From assembly GCA_963823495.1 (NCBI GenBank), contig CAWGLV010000001.1:434001-498000 (forward strand): DNA of 64,000 nucleotides. Direction: 5' to 3'. The position numbers and the translations under genes were made by a program. Origin of the DNA: DATDAH01 sp963823495. GTDB taxonomy: Bacteria > Actinomycetota > Acidimicrobiia > Acidimicrobiales > DATDAH01. Below are positions 36,570-44,812 of this stretch, one piece after another. The notes below the pieces were generated by a model. That model was not told the origin of the DNA. It saw only the letters and a program-made list of their open reading frames with translations, and ran no database searches. The number at the start of each line of letters is the position of its first letter. The first letter of the stretch is position 1.

Positions 36570-37892
36570 ATGTTCGATCCTCATGCCGCGATCGACCTCC
36601 TGGAACGGGACCCCCACGACCCGACCCGCGCCGAGATCGACCAGGTCCTCGAGCTCACCGAAGCCGCCCGCTCCTGGATCACCGGGCGAGAAGCCCGCTG
36701 GCTCCGCGCCGGCGCCGACCTCGAGCCCGACCCGGCTGATCCGGCCAGGGACGACGCCGACCGGCTCGCCCGCAAGCAGCGCACCAGCCGGGCCAAGGCC
36801 AAGACCCGCACCGACACCGCCCGACAGCTCGGCGACCTGCCCGAGACCCAGGCCGCCCTCGAGAACGGGGCGATCACCGACGCCCACGCCGAGGCCATGG
36901 CCCACGCCCGCGCCGACGCCGACGCCCAGGCCCGAGCCGCGCTCGACGACCACGAGGCCGACCTCCTCGCCCTCGGCGCCGGCGAGTCGCCCTGGGCGTT
37001 CACCCAGCGCCTGGCCCGATTCGTGAAACGCCACGGCGCGGACGACGGGCGCCGCGAATGGGACCGCAAGCAGGCCAACCAGCGGCTCCGCAAGTACCGC
37101 GACCGCGACGGGATGCTCCAGATCCACGGCCAGCTCGCCCCGGGCGCCGACACCGCCGCAGTGGAGCGGGTACTGGACGGCATCGGTGACGAACTGTTCC
37201 GCCGCGACCACCGCGACCACCCCGGGGCCGACCCGGTCCCCGTCGTCGAGCGGGACAACGAACAGCGCCTCGCCCAGGCCTTGGTGGAGGCCTGCCGCCG
37301 GGCCGAAGGCCAGACCCATCCCGCCACGACCGCGGACCGGGTCGTGGTCACCCTCACCCTCGCCGACCTCTTCGGCCAGGACCACGACGGGCCCGGACCG
37401 ACCATGCCCGACGGCACCCCCGTCCCCGCCTCCGTGGCTCGGCGCATGGCCTGTGCGGCCGGGATCATCCCCCTCGTCCTCGGCGGCGATTCCATCCCCC
37501 TCGACCTGGGCAGGACCCGCCGGGTCGCCACCCCCGGCCAACGCGTCGCGCTCGGCGCCCTGTGGTCCACCTGCTCCTTCGCCGACTGCACCACCCCCTT
37601 CGCCTGGACCCAGATCCACCACGTCCGCCCGTTCAACGCCGAAGGCGGTCACGGCAGGACCAACCTCGACCAGCTGACCCCGGTCTGCGGGCATTGCCAC
37701 GACCTCGCCCACCACCCGAGCTGGTACTTCGACAAGCTCCCCGACGGCTCCACGACCACCCGCGCCCCCGACGGCACCCGATGGCGCCGATGGCCGGACC
37801 GGCAACGACCAGCCGAGCCGCCCCCGGCGGCGGCCACCCACCCCGGCCCCCACCAGGAGCCGGCCGCCACCCTCTTCACCGACGCCGCCTGA
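36570..37892 (+). CDS. DUF222 domain HNH endonuclease
   Basis: This 440-residue protein of the common actinobacterial DUF222-HNH type has a helical, Ala/Asp/Arg-rich N-terminal 250 residues. The C-terminal nuclease has a CSFADC...CGHC zinc knuckle around IHHVRPFNAEGGHGRTNLDQLTPVC and HDLAHH, which supply the H-N-H metal site. The nuclease motif is intact. Such genes occur in many copies in actinobacteria and behave as dispersed, possibly mobile genes, but their function is not known. It has its own leaderless promoter. Confidence 0.9.
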   Translation: MFDPHAAIDLLERDPHDPTRAEIDQVLELTEAARSWITGREARWLRAGADLEPDPADPARDDADRLARKQRTSRAKAKTRTDTARQLGDLPETQAALENGAITDAHAEAMAHARADADAQARAALDDHEADLLALGAGESPWAFTQRLARFVKRHGADDGRREWDRKQANQRLRKYRDRDGMLQIHGQLAPGADTAAVERVLDGIGDELFRRDHRDHPGADPVPVVERDNEQRLAQALVEACRRAEGQTHPATTADRVVVTLTLADLFGQDHDGPGPTMPDGTPVPASVARRMACAAGIIPLVLGGDSIPLDLGRTRRVATPGQRVALGALWSTCSFADCTTPFAWTQIHHVRPFNAEGGHGRTNLDQLTPVCGHCHDLAHHPSWYFDKLPDGSTTTRAPDGTRWRRWPDRQRPAEPPPAAATHPGPHQEPAATLFTDAA

Positions 37893-37958
37893 CCACCCCA
37901 CCGGGGTCGGGACCTCCGACCCTGGCCGCCTCCAGCCGCTTCGCGGTCTGCTGGAACG

Positions 37959-38504
37959 GTGAGCAGACAGACCTCGGCCTCGCAGGCGCTCGTCGTCTAC
38001 GAGTCGATGTACGGCAACACCGAGGCCCTGGCCCGAGCCATCGCCGACGGGCTGACCGAGGCGGGCTACGCGGTGACGACCACCGAGGTGGGCGACGCCC
38101 CGACCGCGTTCACCGGCTTCGACCTGGTGGTCGCCGGCGGGCCGACCCACACCTTCGGCATGACCCGGCCCGCCACCCGCGAGGAAGCGGCGGCCAAGGG
38201 ATCGACCCCGCTCGTCTCCACCGGCATCGGGCTCCGGGAGTGGATCGAGGCCCTCGAGCCGGACGCGACGGTGGCCGTGGCCACCTTCGACACCCGGATC
38301 CGCCGTCCCCGCGTCCCGGGCTCGGCGGCCCGGGCCGCGCGCAAGCACCTGCGCCAACACGGCTTCCGGGCCGTCGATCCGGCGGCCGACTTCTGGGTGG
38401 AGGGCACCGAGGGCCCACTCAGCGAGGGTGAGGAGGACCGGGCCCGGGCGTGGGCCGCGGACCTGGGAGTGGGACTGCGCACCCACGAGGCCACCCCTCG
38501 CTGA
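37959..38504 (+). CDS. flavodoxin-like protein
   Basis: This 181-residue protein has a flavodoxin fold. The FMN phosphate loop is YESMYGNTEALARAIADGL at residues 14-32, and VVAGGPTHTFGM matches the second flavin loop. It probably carries electrons or is an FMN-dependent quinone-type reductase (WrbA-like proteins share this fold). The start is GTG 37959. It is followed at 114 nt by a deazaflavin-type oxidoreductase gene on the same strand. Confidence 0.85.
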   Translation: MSRQTSASQALVVYESMYGNTEALARAIADGLTEAGYAVTTTEVGDAPTAFTGFDLVVAGGPTHTFGMTRPATREEAAAKGSTPLVSTGIGLREWIEALEPDATVAVATFDTRIRRPRVPGSAARAARKHLRQHGFRAVDPAADFWVEGTEGPLSEGEEDRARAWAADLGVGLRTHEATPR

Positions 38505-38617
38505 GGCCCTGGGTCCCAAGATCGTCGTCGAGGATCGTCCTCCGGCCGGGAGGGCGGTCCTCGACGCCGTAGCCCGTCGCCCCTTGACGGATCTCCGGAG
38601 GGGTGATCGGGTGGAGC

Positions 38618-39058
38618 ATGCCCAGCGACCTGCAGCTCAAGGCCATGAACGCGCTCCACAAGGCCGTGCTCACGGTGAGCTTCGGCAAGGTCGGCGGGAA
38701 CCTGCTCGGGATGCCGGCGTTCGAGCTGATCACCACCGGGCGCAAGAGCGGTCGGCCCCGGTCGGTCATGTTGACCTCCCCCTTCCAGGAGGGCGACACG
38801 CTGGCCGTGGTCGCCTCCCGAGGGGGCGACGACGAGCACCCGGCCTGGTTCCTCAACCTGCGGGACGACCCCGAGGTCGAGGTGCGGTTCCCCGGCAAGA
38901 AGGCACAGCCGATGACCGCCCGGGTCGCCGACGCCGAGGAGCGGGCCCGCCTGTGGCCCGTGATCACCGAGGACCACGACAACTACGCGGGCTACCAGAG
39001 CAAGACCGAGCGCGAGATCCCCGTCGTGCTGCTCGAACCCAGGGCGGTACCGGGCTGA
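38618..39058 (+). CDS. nitroreductase/deazaflavin-dependent oxidoreductase (DDN family)
   Basis: This 146-residue split-barrel protein has FELITTGRKSGRPRSVMLTSPF, VASRGGDDEHPAWFLNLRDDPEVEV and the ending HDNYAGYQSKTEREIPVVLL, all characteristic of the F420-dependent DDN family. It would use reduced F420 to reduce quinones or unsaturated compounds. ATG 38618 is chosen because homology begins right after it; GTG 38603 is possible. It is convergent with the selenoprotein gene, with 19 nt between stops. Confidence 0.9.
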   Translation: MPSDLQLKAMNALHKAVLTVSFGKVGGNLLGMPAFELITTGRKSGRPRSVMLTSPFQEGDTLAVVASRGGDDEHPAWFLNLRDDPEVEVRFPGKKAQPMTARVADAEERARLWPVITEDHDNYAGYQSKTEREIPVVLLEPRAVPG

Positions 39059-39077
39059 GCCGGCCGAGGCGGGGACC

Positions 39078-39596
39078 TCAGGCGGGCCCGGTCACCGCCG
39101 CCAGGATCTCCCCGACCGCAGCGTCGGCCAGCGCCCGCATCTCGTCGTCGGTGCGGTCCTGGATGGGGTGGGGCACGAAGACCCGGGCGGCGGGGAAGCC
39201 GAGGGCCGTCGCCTGCGCCTCCGCGGCATCGACGAACTCCGTCGACGCCAGGAAGACCCCGGGCCGGCCCCGGCGCTCCAGATCAGCGATGTCGTGCACA
39301 CTGCACGACGTGCACGAGCCTCAATCGGCGAGCGCCTCGATGACCACATGGCAGCGCTGGGCGATCTCATAGCGCAGATCGGCGGGGGCCGGCTTGGTGA
39401 ACGTCGGCTTGCTGAACCGCTCGACGGTCGCACCGCGGGCCGTCAGGTGGGTCGCCAGTTGGTCGAGGAACACGTCACCGCGCGGCTTGGAGATGTCGAG
39501 CAGGCCCACGGTCAGGCCCTCGATGGAGGTCGGTCGGTCGAGCAGCGTCCGTTCCGCCGGCGCCGTCTCGGCCGTCGGGTCCAGGACGGTCGTCAT
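39078..39596 (-). CDS. UGSC-type selenoprotein (in-frame UGA = Sec92)
   Basis: The frame from ATG 39596 runs 91 residues to UGA at 39323-39321, then continues without a break for 80 residues to a true stop at 39078. The residues across the UGA read ALAD-U-GSCTSCSVHDIADLE. The U-G-S-C motif is that of the UGSC family of (seleno)proteins, in which Sec or Cys stands at this place. A SECIS-like hairpin follows the UGA. The N-terminal half has LTVGLLDISKPRGDVFLDQLA, a flavodoxin- or glycine reductase-like alpha/beta pattern. The 172-residue product is predicted to be a redox protein using the Sec/Cys pair, working with the thioredoxin-domain protein encoded just upstream. Sec machinery is not in this window. 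Confidence 0.85.
39291..39317 (-). promoter_or_regulatory. SECIS-like hairpin after the UGA
   Basis: Starting 11 nt after the UGA, GTCGTGCA and TGCACGAC form an 8-bp stem with the 3-nt loop GTG (39309-39291). The loop begins with G, 19 nt from the UGA, within the range described for bacterial SECIS elements. An overlapping 8-bp stem, TCGTGCAC/GTGCACGA with a 10-nt loop (39317-39292), could compete. Both lie inside the coding sequence. Confidence 0.65.
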
Positions 39597-39656
39597 GGTC
39601 GGATCACGGTGCTCATCGGCGGATCGCTGTGCTCATCGTCGGATCACGGTGCTCAT
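39593..39656 (-). repeat. three 20-bp tandem repeats forming linked 7-codon mini-ORFs
   Basis: Between the thioredoxin-domain gene and the selenoprotein gene the unit ATGAGCACCGTGATCCGACG occurs three times with small changes. Each copy is a closed mini-ORF (MSTVIRR, MSTAIRR, MSTVIRP) whose TGA overlaps the next ATG as ATGA. The chain starts in the stop of the upstream gene and ends in the ATG of the selenoprotein gene. The only strong Shine-Dalgarno (GGGAGG) lies 7 nt before the first mini-ORF, so translation of the selenoprotein seems to depend on three rounds of stop-restart. Confidence 0.8.
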
Positions 39657-41107
39657 GGTCGGACCTCCCTGGTGACGGGCTCGCTGCCCCCCTGGCCGCT
39701 GACCCAGCCCCCGATGATGGCAGAGAACAGCCCCGCACCCCCGCCGGCGTGCACGATCAACAGGCCACCGGCCCGGAACTTCGGCAGCGACATCGCCGCG
39801 AAGGCCTCGGGCAGTCCCTCGGCGATGTCCCCCGCCCCTCGGACGAGCTCCGCGCCGTCGATGGTCAGCAGGGCGGTCAGTTCGTCGAGGAGCCGCTGCC
39901 GGTCCCAGCCCGCCTCGCGGAAGACCCGGGCGTGCTCGGGCGAGACGACAAGGATGGCGTCGAAGCCCAACACCAGCTTGGGGTGAGCTGTGGTGCGCAG
40001 GCAGGCGGCGATGGAACGGGCCAGCGAGTCGGCCTCGCGGGAGAGCTGGTCGACGATCCCCCGGACGCCCTCGGCCGCGAAGAGCGTGACCGCGTCCACG
40101 CCGGGCTCGAGGCCCCGGTGCACCGAGAGGGGCTCCCAGGGTGAGCCGGCCTCGTCCTCGGCGAAGCAGAAGCCGACCTTGCCCGGATGGCCGAGGGTGG
40201 CCCGGTCGACGCCACCGGGCCGCCCACCGCCCACGTTGCGGACCACCAGCTGCAGCGCCCGACCGATGGTGAGGTTCGCCCGGTTGCCCTGGCCCAGGGC
40301 ATTGCCCCCGCTGTTCATGCCGATGCGCTCGGCGACGGGACCGTTGACCACGATCAGCGGCCCGGAGAAGTACGTGGTGGCGAGCAGGCCGTGCATGTTG
40401 AACTCGTCGGTGCACGCCGCCTCGACCGCGGCCAGCACCACCGGCAGGTACTCGGGCCGGCAGCCGGCCATGACGGCGTTGACCGCCACCTTCTCGACCG
40501 TCACCTCGACCAGGTCGGGGGGCACCACCGTCACGACCTCGCCCGGGTCCCGGGTGGTCCCCTCCAGCATGGCCATGACCCGGGTCTCGGTGGGGGGGAC
40601 CACGGGCAGGCCGTCGGTCCAACCCCGCTCGAAGAGGGCCTCGAACTCGTCCTCCAGCGCGGCCAGCTCGACCCGGCGGCTGCGCAGGGCGCTGCCCCCG
40701 AAGCGGACCGCCAGCTCGTCGGCGAGGTCCGGGTCCACGCTGAGGGACCCACACCCGGGACGCCAGTCAGGCAGGTCCGGCCCCAGGCCGTCGACACCGG
40801 TGAAGGCCTCCCACTGCGCCCGGTCCCAGCCCACGGTGCGGCCGGTCTCCTCCCCCGCCTCGAAGGACAGGAGGGTGGGCACGGTGTCCAGGTCGTGGTG
40901 CCAGGAGAAGCCCAGGTCCGTGTCGTCCACCACGGCATCGACGCCCTCGGGGAACGTGGGGTCGTCCTGGCTCAGCACCACCAGCCCGGAACTCGCGGCC
41001 AGGTCCGCCAAGACCGGAGCCACCAGCACACAGGTCGGACAGTCCCGCTTGACCACCGCGACCAACCCGTCGGTCACAACCGCCGCAGCCGACCCGGTGT
41101 CCTCCAC
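39653..41107 (-). CDS. thioredoxin-domain protein paired with the selenoprotein
   Basis: This 484-residue soluble protein has N-terminal residues 1-110 that are thioredoxin-like, with the redox pair in KRDCPTCVLVAP and the cis-Pro region DTVPTLLSF. After a linker, a second domain of about 300 residues of unknown function follows: FERGWTDGLPVVPPTETRV, VAVNAVMAGCRPEYLPVVLAAVEA, MNSGGNALGQGNRANLTIGR. It has several conserved-looking Cys and Gly motifs, but I know no function for it. The start is GTG 41107. Its stop overlaps the first mini-ORF. The pairing with a Sec protein suggests a thiol/selenol redox or detoxification pathway. Confidence 0.8.
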   Translation of the reverse strand: MEDTGSAAAVVTDGLVAVVKRDCPTCVLVAPVLADLAASSGLVVLSQDDPTFPEGVDAVVDDTDLGFSWHHDLDTVPTLLSFEAGEETGRTVGWDRAQWEAFTGVDGLGPDLPDWRPGCGSLSVDPDLADELAVRFGGSALRSRRVELAALEDEFEALFERGWTDGLPVVPPTETRVMAMLEGTTRDPGEVVTVVPPDLVEVTVEKVAVNAVMAGCRPEYLPVVLAAVEAACTDEFNMHGLLATTYFSGPLIVVNGPVAERIGMNSGGNALGQGNRANLTIGRALQLVVRNVGGGRPGGVDRATLGHPGKVGFCFAEDEAGSPWEPLSVHRGLEPGVDAVTLFAAEGVRGIVDQLSREADSLARSIAACLRTTAHPKLVLGFDAILVVSPEHARVFREAGWDRQRLLDELTALLTIDGAELVRGAGDIAEGLPEAFAAMSLPKFRAGGLLIVHAGGGAGLFSAIIGGWVSGQGGSEPVTREVRP

Positions 41108-41173
41108 GCCCGCGGAACCTAGCCCGCGACCAACCCGTCGGTCACGACCGGCGCGGACGGGCCCGTGTCCTCC
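41058..41173 (-). repeat. duplicated 5' end of the thioredoxin-domain gene
   Basis: The first about 48 nt of the gene (41058-41105) recur upstream at 41127-41173, offset by 68-69 nt. The upstream copy would encode EDTGPSAPVVTDGLVAG and then a stop; the gene itself begins with EDTGSAAAVVTDGLVAV. Fourteen of 17 residues agree. It is a partial tandem duplication covering the start region, in the same locus as the mini-ORF repeats. Confidence 0.75.
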
Positions 41174-41200
41174 GAACCCAAGCCCGCCGGCGGCGGACGG

Positions 41201-41500
41201 TCAGCCGGGCCGGGCCGACCGGAAGCGCTCGCCCAGCTCGGCGAAGGTCGCGTCCAAGGCGTCGCGCACGGCGCCGCCGACCTCCTTCACGTCCTCGCGC
41301 ACGGCGTCGTCCTTGGCCGCGGCGCTCAACGCCCCGAAGGCCTGCTCGACGGCGTCCCCGACGGCCCCGATGGCCTCCTTCACCTTGGCCTCGTCGTCAC
41401 GACCCTCAGCGGCCGCCTGCTCGAAGTGCAGCTGCAGCTTCAGGCCCAGCTCGTTGAGCTGGGAGCCCACTTCGTTCCAACTCTCCCGGACATCGGCCAT
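41201..41500 (-). CDS. small helical protein, unknown function
   Basis: This 99-residue, nearly all-helical protein includes RESWNEVGSQLNELGLKLQLHFEQ, then VGDAVEQAFGALSAAAKDDAVREDVKEVGGAVRDALDATFAELGERFR. The amphipathic helices resemble stress-type or apolipoprotein-like small proteins. There is no signal peptide. It lies 93 nt upstream of the thioredoxin-domain gene on the same strand and could share its transcript. Confidence 0.65.
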   Translation of the reverse strand: MADVRESWNEVGSQLNELGLKLQLHFEQAAAEGRDDEAKVKEAIGAVGDAVEQAFGALSAAAKDDAVREDVKEVGGAVRDALDATFAELGERFRSARPG

Positions 41501-41641
41501 CACCGACTCCTCTCTGTCGACCTGCTCTCGGTGTGACTCCAGCCAACACCCGGTGTGGGGCCGACACCAGGGCCGGAGGTCCCGCCGCGCTCGCCCTCCC
41601 GTTCCCGCTGGTGCGGCGCTCCGGCCTGCGAGGCTGTCGGC

Positions 41642-42241
41642 ATGGATGCTGAGGACTGGGATGCCCGCTACCGGACGAGTGAGCTGATCTGGACCGCTGA
41701 GCCCAACCGGTTCGTGGTCGAGGTGCTGGAGGGCGAGGCACCCGGCGTCGGCGTCGACCTGGCCTGCGGCGAGGGGCGCAACGCGGTGTGGCTGGCCGAG
41801 CAGGGCTGGACGATGACCGCAGCGGACTTCTCCGGCGAGGCCCTGGCCAAGGCCGCCGCGCTCTGCGGGGCCCGGGGCGTCGAGGTCACCCTGGTGCAGG
41901 CCGACGCGGTCACCTGGTCGCCGCCGACGGACCTCGACCTCGTCCTGGTCGCGTACCTCCACCTGCCGCCCGATGAGCGCAGGGCGGCACTGGGCCACGC
42001 CGTCGGGGCGTGTCGATCAGGGGGTCAGGTGGTGGTCGTCGGCCACGCCCGGGCCAACCTCGACGGGGGCTACGGCGGTCCCCAGGAGCCGACGATCCTC
42101 CTCGATCCCCAGGAGGTGGCCGCCGATCTCACCGCGGCCGGCGCCGAGGTCCTCCGCGCCGAGGACGTGAGGCGTCCGGTGATCACCGACGACGGTGAGC
42201 GCGTCGCCATCGACACCCTGGTGGTCGCCCGGCGCCCCTGA
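41642..42241 (+). CDS. class I SAM-dependent methyltransferase
   Basis: This 199-residue methyltransferase has motif I VDLACGEGRNAVWLAEQGW, motif II TAADFSGEALAKAAAL and the motif IV-like DLDLVLVAYLHLP. It starts with WDARYRTSELIWTAEPN, common in TehB/thiopurine-type small methyltransferases that may act on metalloids or thiols. Such a substrate would suit the sulfur operon that follows. It is divergent from the helical small protein gene. Confidence 0.87.
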   Translation: MDAEDWDARYRTSELIWTAEPNRFVVEVLEGEAPGVGVDLACGEGRNAVWLAEQGWTMTAADFSGEALAKAAALCGARGVEVTLVQADAVTWSPPTDLDLVLVAYLHLPPDERRAALGHAVGACRSGGQVVVVGHARANLDGGYGGPQEPTILLDPQEVAADLTAAGAEVLRAEDVRRPVITDDGERVAIDTLVVARRP

Positions 42242-42265
42242 CCAGGGGCGCCGACGAGACCCCGG

Positions 42266-42308
42266 TTGCTACCCCCTGGGGTACCTGCTATCGTACCCCC
42301 CAGGGTAT
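42266..42308 (+). promoter_or_regulatory. promoter with two CsoR/CstR-type operators
   Basis: TTGCTA (42266) and TATCGT (42289) form a promoter with a 17-nt spacer. Two dyads overlap it: TACCCCCTGGGGTA (42270-42283) inside the spacer and TACCCCCCAGGGTAT (42294-42308) over the transcription start. The TACCCC/GGGGTA dyads match the known operator type of CsoR/CstR repressors, so the downstream repressor should control its own operon here. Confidence 0.8.
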
Positions 42309-42322
42309 CGAGAGGAGTCACC

Positions 42323-42592
42323 GTGGACCTGCCCGACGAGACGATGGACGACCTGCACCGACGCCTGCGCAAGGTGGAGGGCCAGGTGCGGGGCATCCAG
42401 GCGATGCTGGCCGACAGACGGGACTGCCGCGACGTCGTGACCCAGATGTCCGCCGCCAGCAAGGCGCTGGACCAGGCCGGCTTCCTCCTCGTGTCCGCCG
42501 GGCTCCAGTGGTGCCTCGAGGACCCCGAGCGTTCCGCGGCCGAGGGCTATGACCTCGCCGATGTCCAGAAGATGTTCCTGAAGCTGGCCTGA
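42323..42592 (+). CDS. CsoR-family repressor, CstR-like
   Basis: This 89-residue all-helical repressor (DUF156/CsoR) has a core of LRKVEGQVRGIQAMLADRRDCRDVVTQ. The two sensing cysteines C35 and C64 are present with the 29-residue spacing of CsoR. The His that binds Cu(I) in CsoR (H61 of the M. tuberculosis protein) is replaced by Gly at position 60. That pattern points to a persulfide-sensing CstR rather than a copper sensor, in line with the sulfur genes that follow. The GTG at 42323 follows AGAGGAG. Two operators lie directly upstream. Confidence 0.85.
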   Translation: MDLPDETMDDLHRRLRKVEGQVRGIQAMLADRRDCRDVVTQMSAASKALDQAGFLLVSAGLQWCLEDPERSAAEGYDLADVQKMFLKLA

Positions 42593-42600
42593 GGCACGAC

Positions 42601-44802
42601 ATGACCCTGACCGAGGATCCCCCCTCCACCGGCGCGGCCACCACGGACGCCGCTGCCGCCCCGGAGACCGGCGCCGGCAACGACGACGCCTGGTTCGCCC
42701 GCCTGGCCCGCTTCTCGGCCCGGCGCCGGCGGCCCATCATGGTCCTCTGGCTCGTGGTGGCCCTCGCCGCCGCCCCGCTGGCCCTCACCCTCACCGGCGC
42801 CCTCTCGGGGGCCGGCTGGGAGGCCCAGGGGTCGATCGCCCAGGAGGTCCGCGACGAACTGCGGGCCAACTTCCCCACGGTGGGGGCCGAGGCCGCCGTC
42901 GTCGTCTACACCCAGGACGCACCGATCGCCGAGGATCCCAACGGCCTCGGACGGCTGGTCGCCGACCTCCAGGGCGCTCCGGGCGCCGGCTCGGTCGTGG
43001 ACCCGCTCGCCCAACCACCAGAGGCCGGCCTGATCGACCCGGGGGGCACCACCGCCCTGATCCCCGTCGCCCTCGCCGCCGAGGAGGACGCCGACCTGCC
43101 CGAGTCCGCCGGCGATCTGATCGACCACGTCAACGCCCTGGAGCTCCCCACCGGGGCGCAGGCCGAGGTGACCGGCGAGTGGCCGGTCTGGAGTGACTTC
43201 AACGCCGAGAACGAAGAGGCGCTGCACCTCGCCGAGCTCGTCTCGGGCCTCCCGACGGTGATCCTGCTGGCCGTGGCCTTCGGCTCGGCCATCGCCGCAG
43301 GCCTTCCGCTGCTGCTGGCGCTGGCCGGCATCGCCGTCGGCTTCGCCGCCCTGCACCTGCTGACCGGCGCCACCCCGCTCTCGGTGTGGTCGATGAACTT
43401 CTCGATGATGATCGGCCTCGCCGTCGGCATCGACTACAGCCTGTTCATCGTCTCCCGTTTCCGGGAGGAGCGAGAGGAGGGCAAGACACCCGTCGATGCG
43501 CTGGCCGGCACGCTGACCACCGCGGGCAAGGCCGTGTTCCTGTCCGCCCTCACCGTCGTGTTGTCGCTGGCCGCGGTCTTCGTCGTGCCGGTGATGGTGT
43601 TCCGCTCCATGGCGCTGGGGATGATCCTGTCGGTGGTGGCCGTGGCCACCGCGTCGCTCACCCTCCTGCCCGCGGTGCTCATGGCCCTGGGCGACCGGGT
43701 GCTCACCGTCCGCAAGGGCAAGGTCGTGGACGCCGACCACGAGGCCGAGGGCCGCTGGGCCCGATGGACCGGTCGGGCCCTGCGCCGGCCGGGGGCGACC
43801 CTGGCCCTCGGCCTCATCCTGCTCGGGCTCCTGGCCGTACCCGCCCTGGGCATGCGCCTGGGGATGCCGGGGGCACGCGTCGTGGACGAGGGTCGCTCGA
43901 GCCGCGACGGCTATGAACTGGTCATCGAGTCCTTCGGCGCCGGGGCGGCCGCCCCGCTCTTCGTCACCGTCGATGCCGCGGCCGCCGAGGACGTGGTGGT
44001 GCTGGCCGCCGCCGACGACGGCGTGGCCGACGCCCGGGTCGTGGCCCCTGAGGGCCCCGAGGGTCGGGCCGTCGTCCGCGTCACCCCCACCACGGCGGTC
44101 GACTCCCAGGCCACCTCCGACCTCGTCGGACGCCTGCGCGCCGGCCTGACCGACGCCGCCCCGTCCGCCGCCGTGGGCGGGCCCGGCGCCCAGAACCACG
44201 ACCTGACCCAGGCCCTGACCGGCGCCGTCCCCCTGGCCATCGGCCTGATCATGGCCACCGCGTTCCTGCTCCTGCTGATCGTGTTCCGCAGCCTGACCAT
44301 CGCCCTCACCTCGGTGCTGCTCAACCTGCTCGGCGTGGCCGCCAGCTTCGGCTTCGCCACGCTGGTGTTCCAACACGGCTACGGCGCTTCGCTGATCGGC
44401 ATCGAGCACCAGGGCTTCGTCGACGCCTGGGCGCCGCTCTTCTTCTTCGCCCTGCTCTTCGGCCTGTCGATGGACTACCAGCTGTTCCTGCTGGCCGCCA
44501 TCAAGGAGCGTTACGACGCCACCGGCGACACCCTGCGGGCCACCCGGGAGGGCATCGCCCGCACCGGGCGCCCGATCACCAACGCCGCCCTCATCATGAT
44601 CGTGGTCTTCGTCGCCTTCGGGGTCACCGGCCCGATCCCGCCCACCGAGCTGGGGCTCACGCTGGCCGTGGCCGTCCTGCTCGACGCCACCGTCATCCGG
44701 ATGCTGCTGGTGCCGGCCCTGTTCGGTCTCCTCGGCGAACGGAGCTGGTGGCTGCCGGCCCGCCTGGGTCGGATAATGCCCCATGTCCGCTTCTCGCACT
44801 AG
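42601..44802 (+). CDS. MMPL/RND-type membrane transporter
   Basis: This 733-residue transporter of the MMPL class has two repeats, each with a large external loop followed by a bundle of helices. Visible motifs are FSMMIGLAVGIDYSLFIVSRFREE in the first half and FGLSMDYQLFLLAAIKERY in the second, both typical proton-relay regions. Its substrate is not known; MMPL proteins export lipids or hydrophobic compounds. It begins 9 nt after the CstR-like gene and ends 10 nt before the persulfide dioxygenase gene, so it seems to belong to the sulfur operon, which is an unusual partner. Confidence 0.9.
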   Translation: MTLTEDPPSTGAATTDAAAAPETGAGNDDAWFARLARFSARRRRPIMVLWLVVALAAAPLALTLTGALSGAGWEAQGSIAQEVRDELRANFPTVGAEAAVVVYTQDAPIAEDPNGLGRLVADLQGAPGAGSVVDPLAQPPEAGLIDPGGTTALIPVALAAEEDADLPESAGDLIDHVNALELPTGAQAEVTGEWPVWSDFNAENEEALHLAELVSGLPTVILLAVAFGSAIAAGLPLLLALAGIAVGFAALHLLTGATPLSVWSMNFSMMIGLAVGIDYSLFIVSRFREEREEGKTPVDALAGTLTTAGKAVFLSALTVVLSLAAVFVVPVMVFRSMALGMILSVVAVATASLTLLPAVLMALGDRVLTVRKGKVVDADHEAEGRWARWTGRALRRPGATLALGLILLGLLAVPALGMRLGMPGARVVDEGRSSRDGYELVIESFGAGAAAPLFVTVDAAAAEDVVVLAAADDGVADARVVAPEGPEGRAVVRVTPTTAVDSQATSDLVGRLRAGLTDAAPSAAVGGPGAQNHDLTQALTGAVPLAIGLIMATAFLLLLIVFRSLTIALTSVLLNLLGVAASFGFATLVFQHGYGASLIGIEHQGFVDAWAPLFFFALLFGLSMDYQLFLLAAIKERYDATGDTLRATREGIARTGRPITNAALIMIVVFVAFGVTGPIPPTELGLTLAVAVLLDATVIRMLLVPALFGLLGERSWWLPARLGRIMPHVRFSH

Positions 44803-44812
44803 GAGACAGCCA

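Noticed and set aside
39321..39323. The UGA as an ordinary stop giving a 91-residue protein.
   Set aside because: The frame beyond it is open for 80 codons with good coding character and completes the U-G-S-C-T-S-C motif.
42323..42592. Copper-sensing CsoR.
   Set aside because: The Cu(I) His is Gly60 and the operon holds sulfur genes, not copper ATPases or chaperones.
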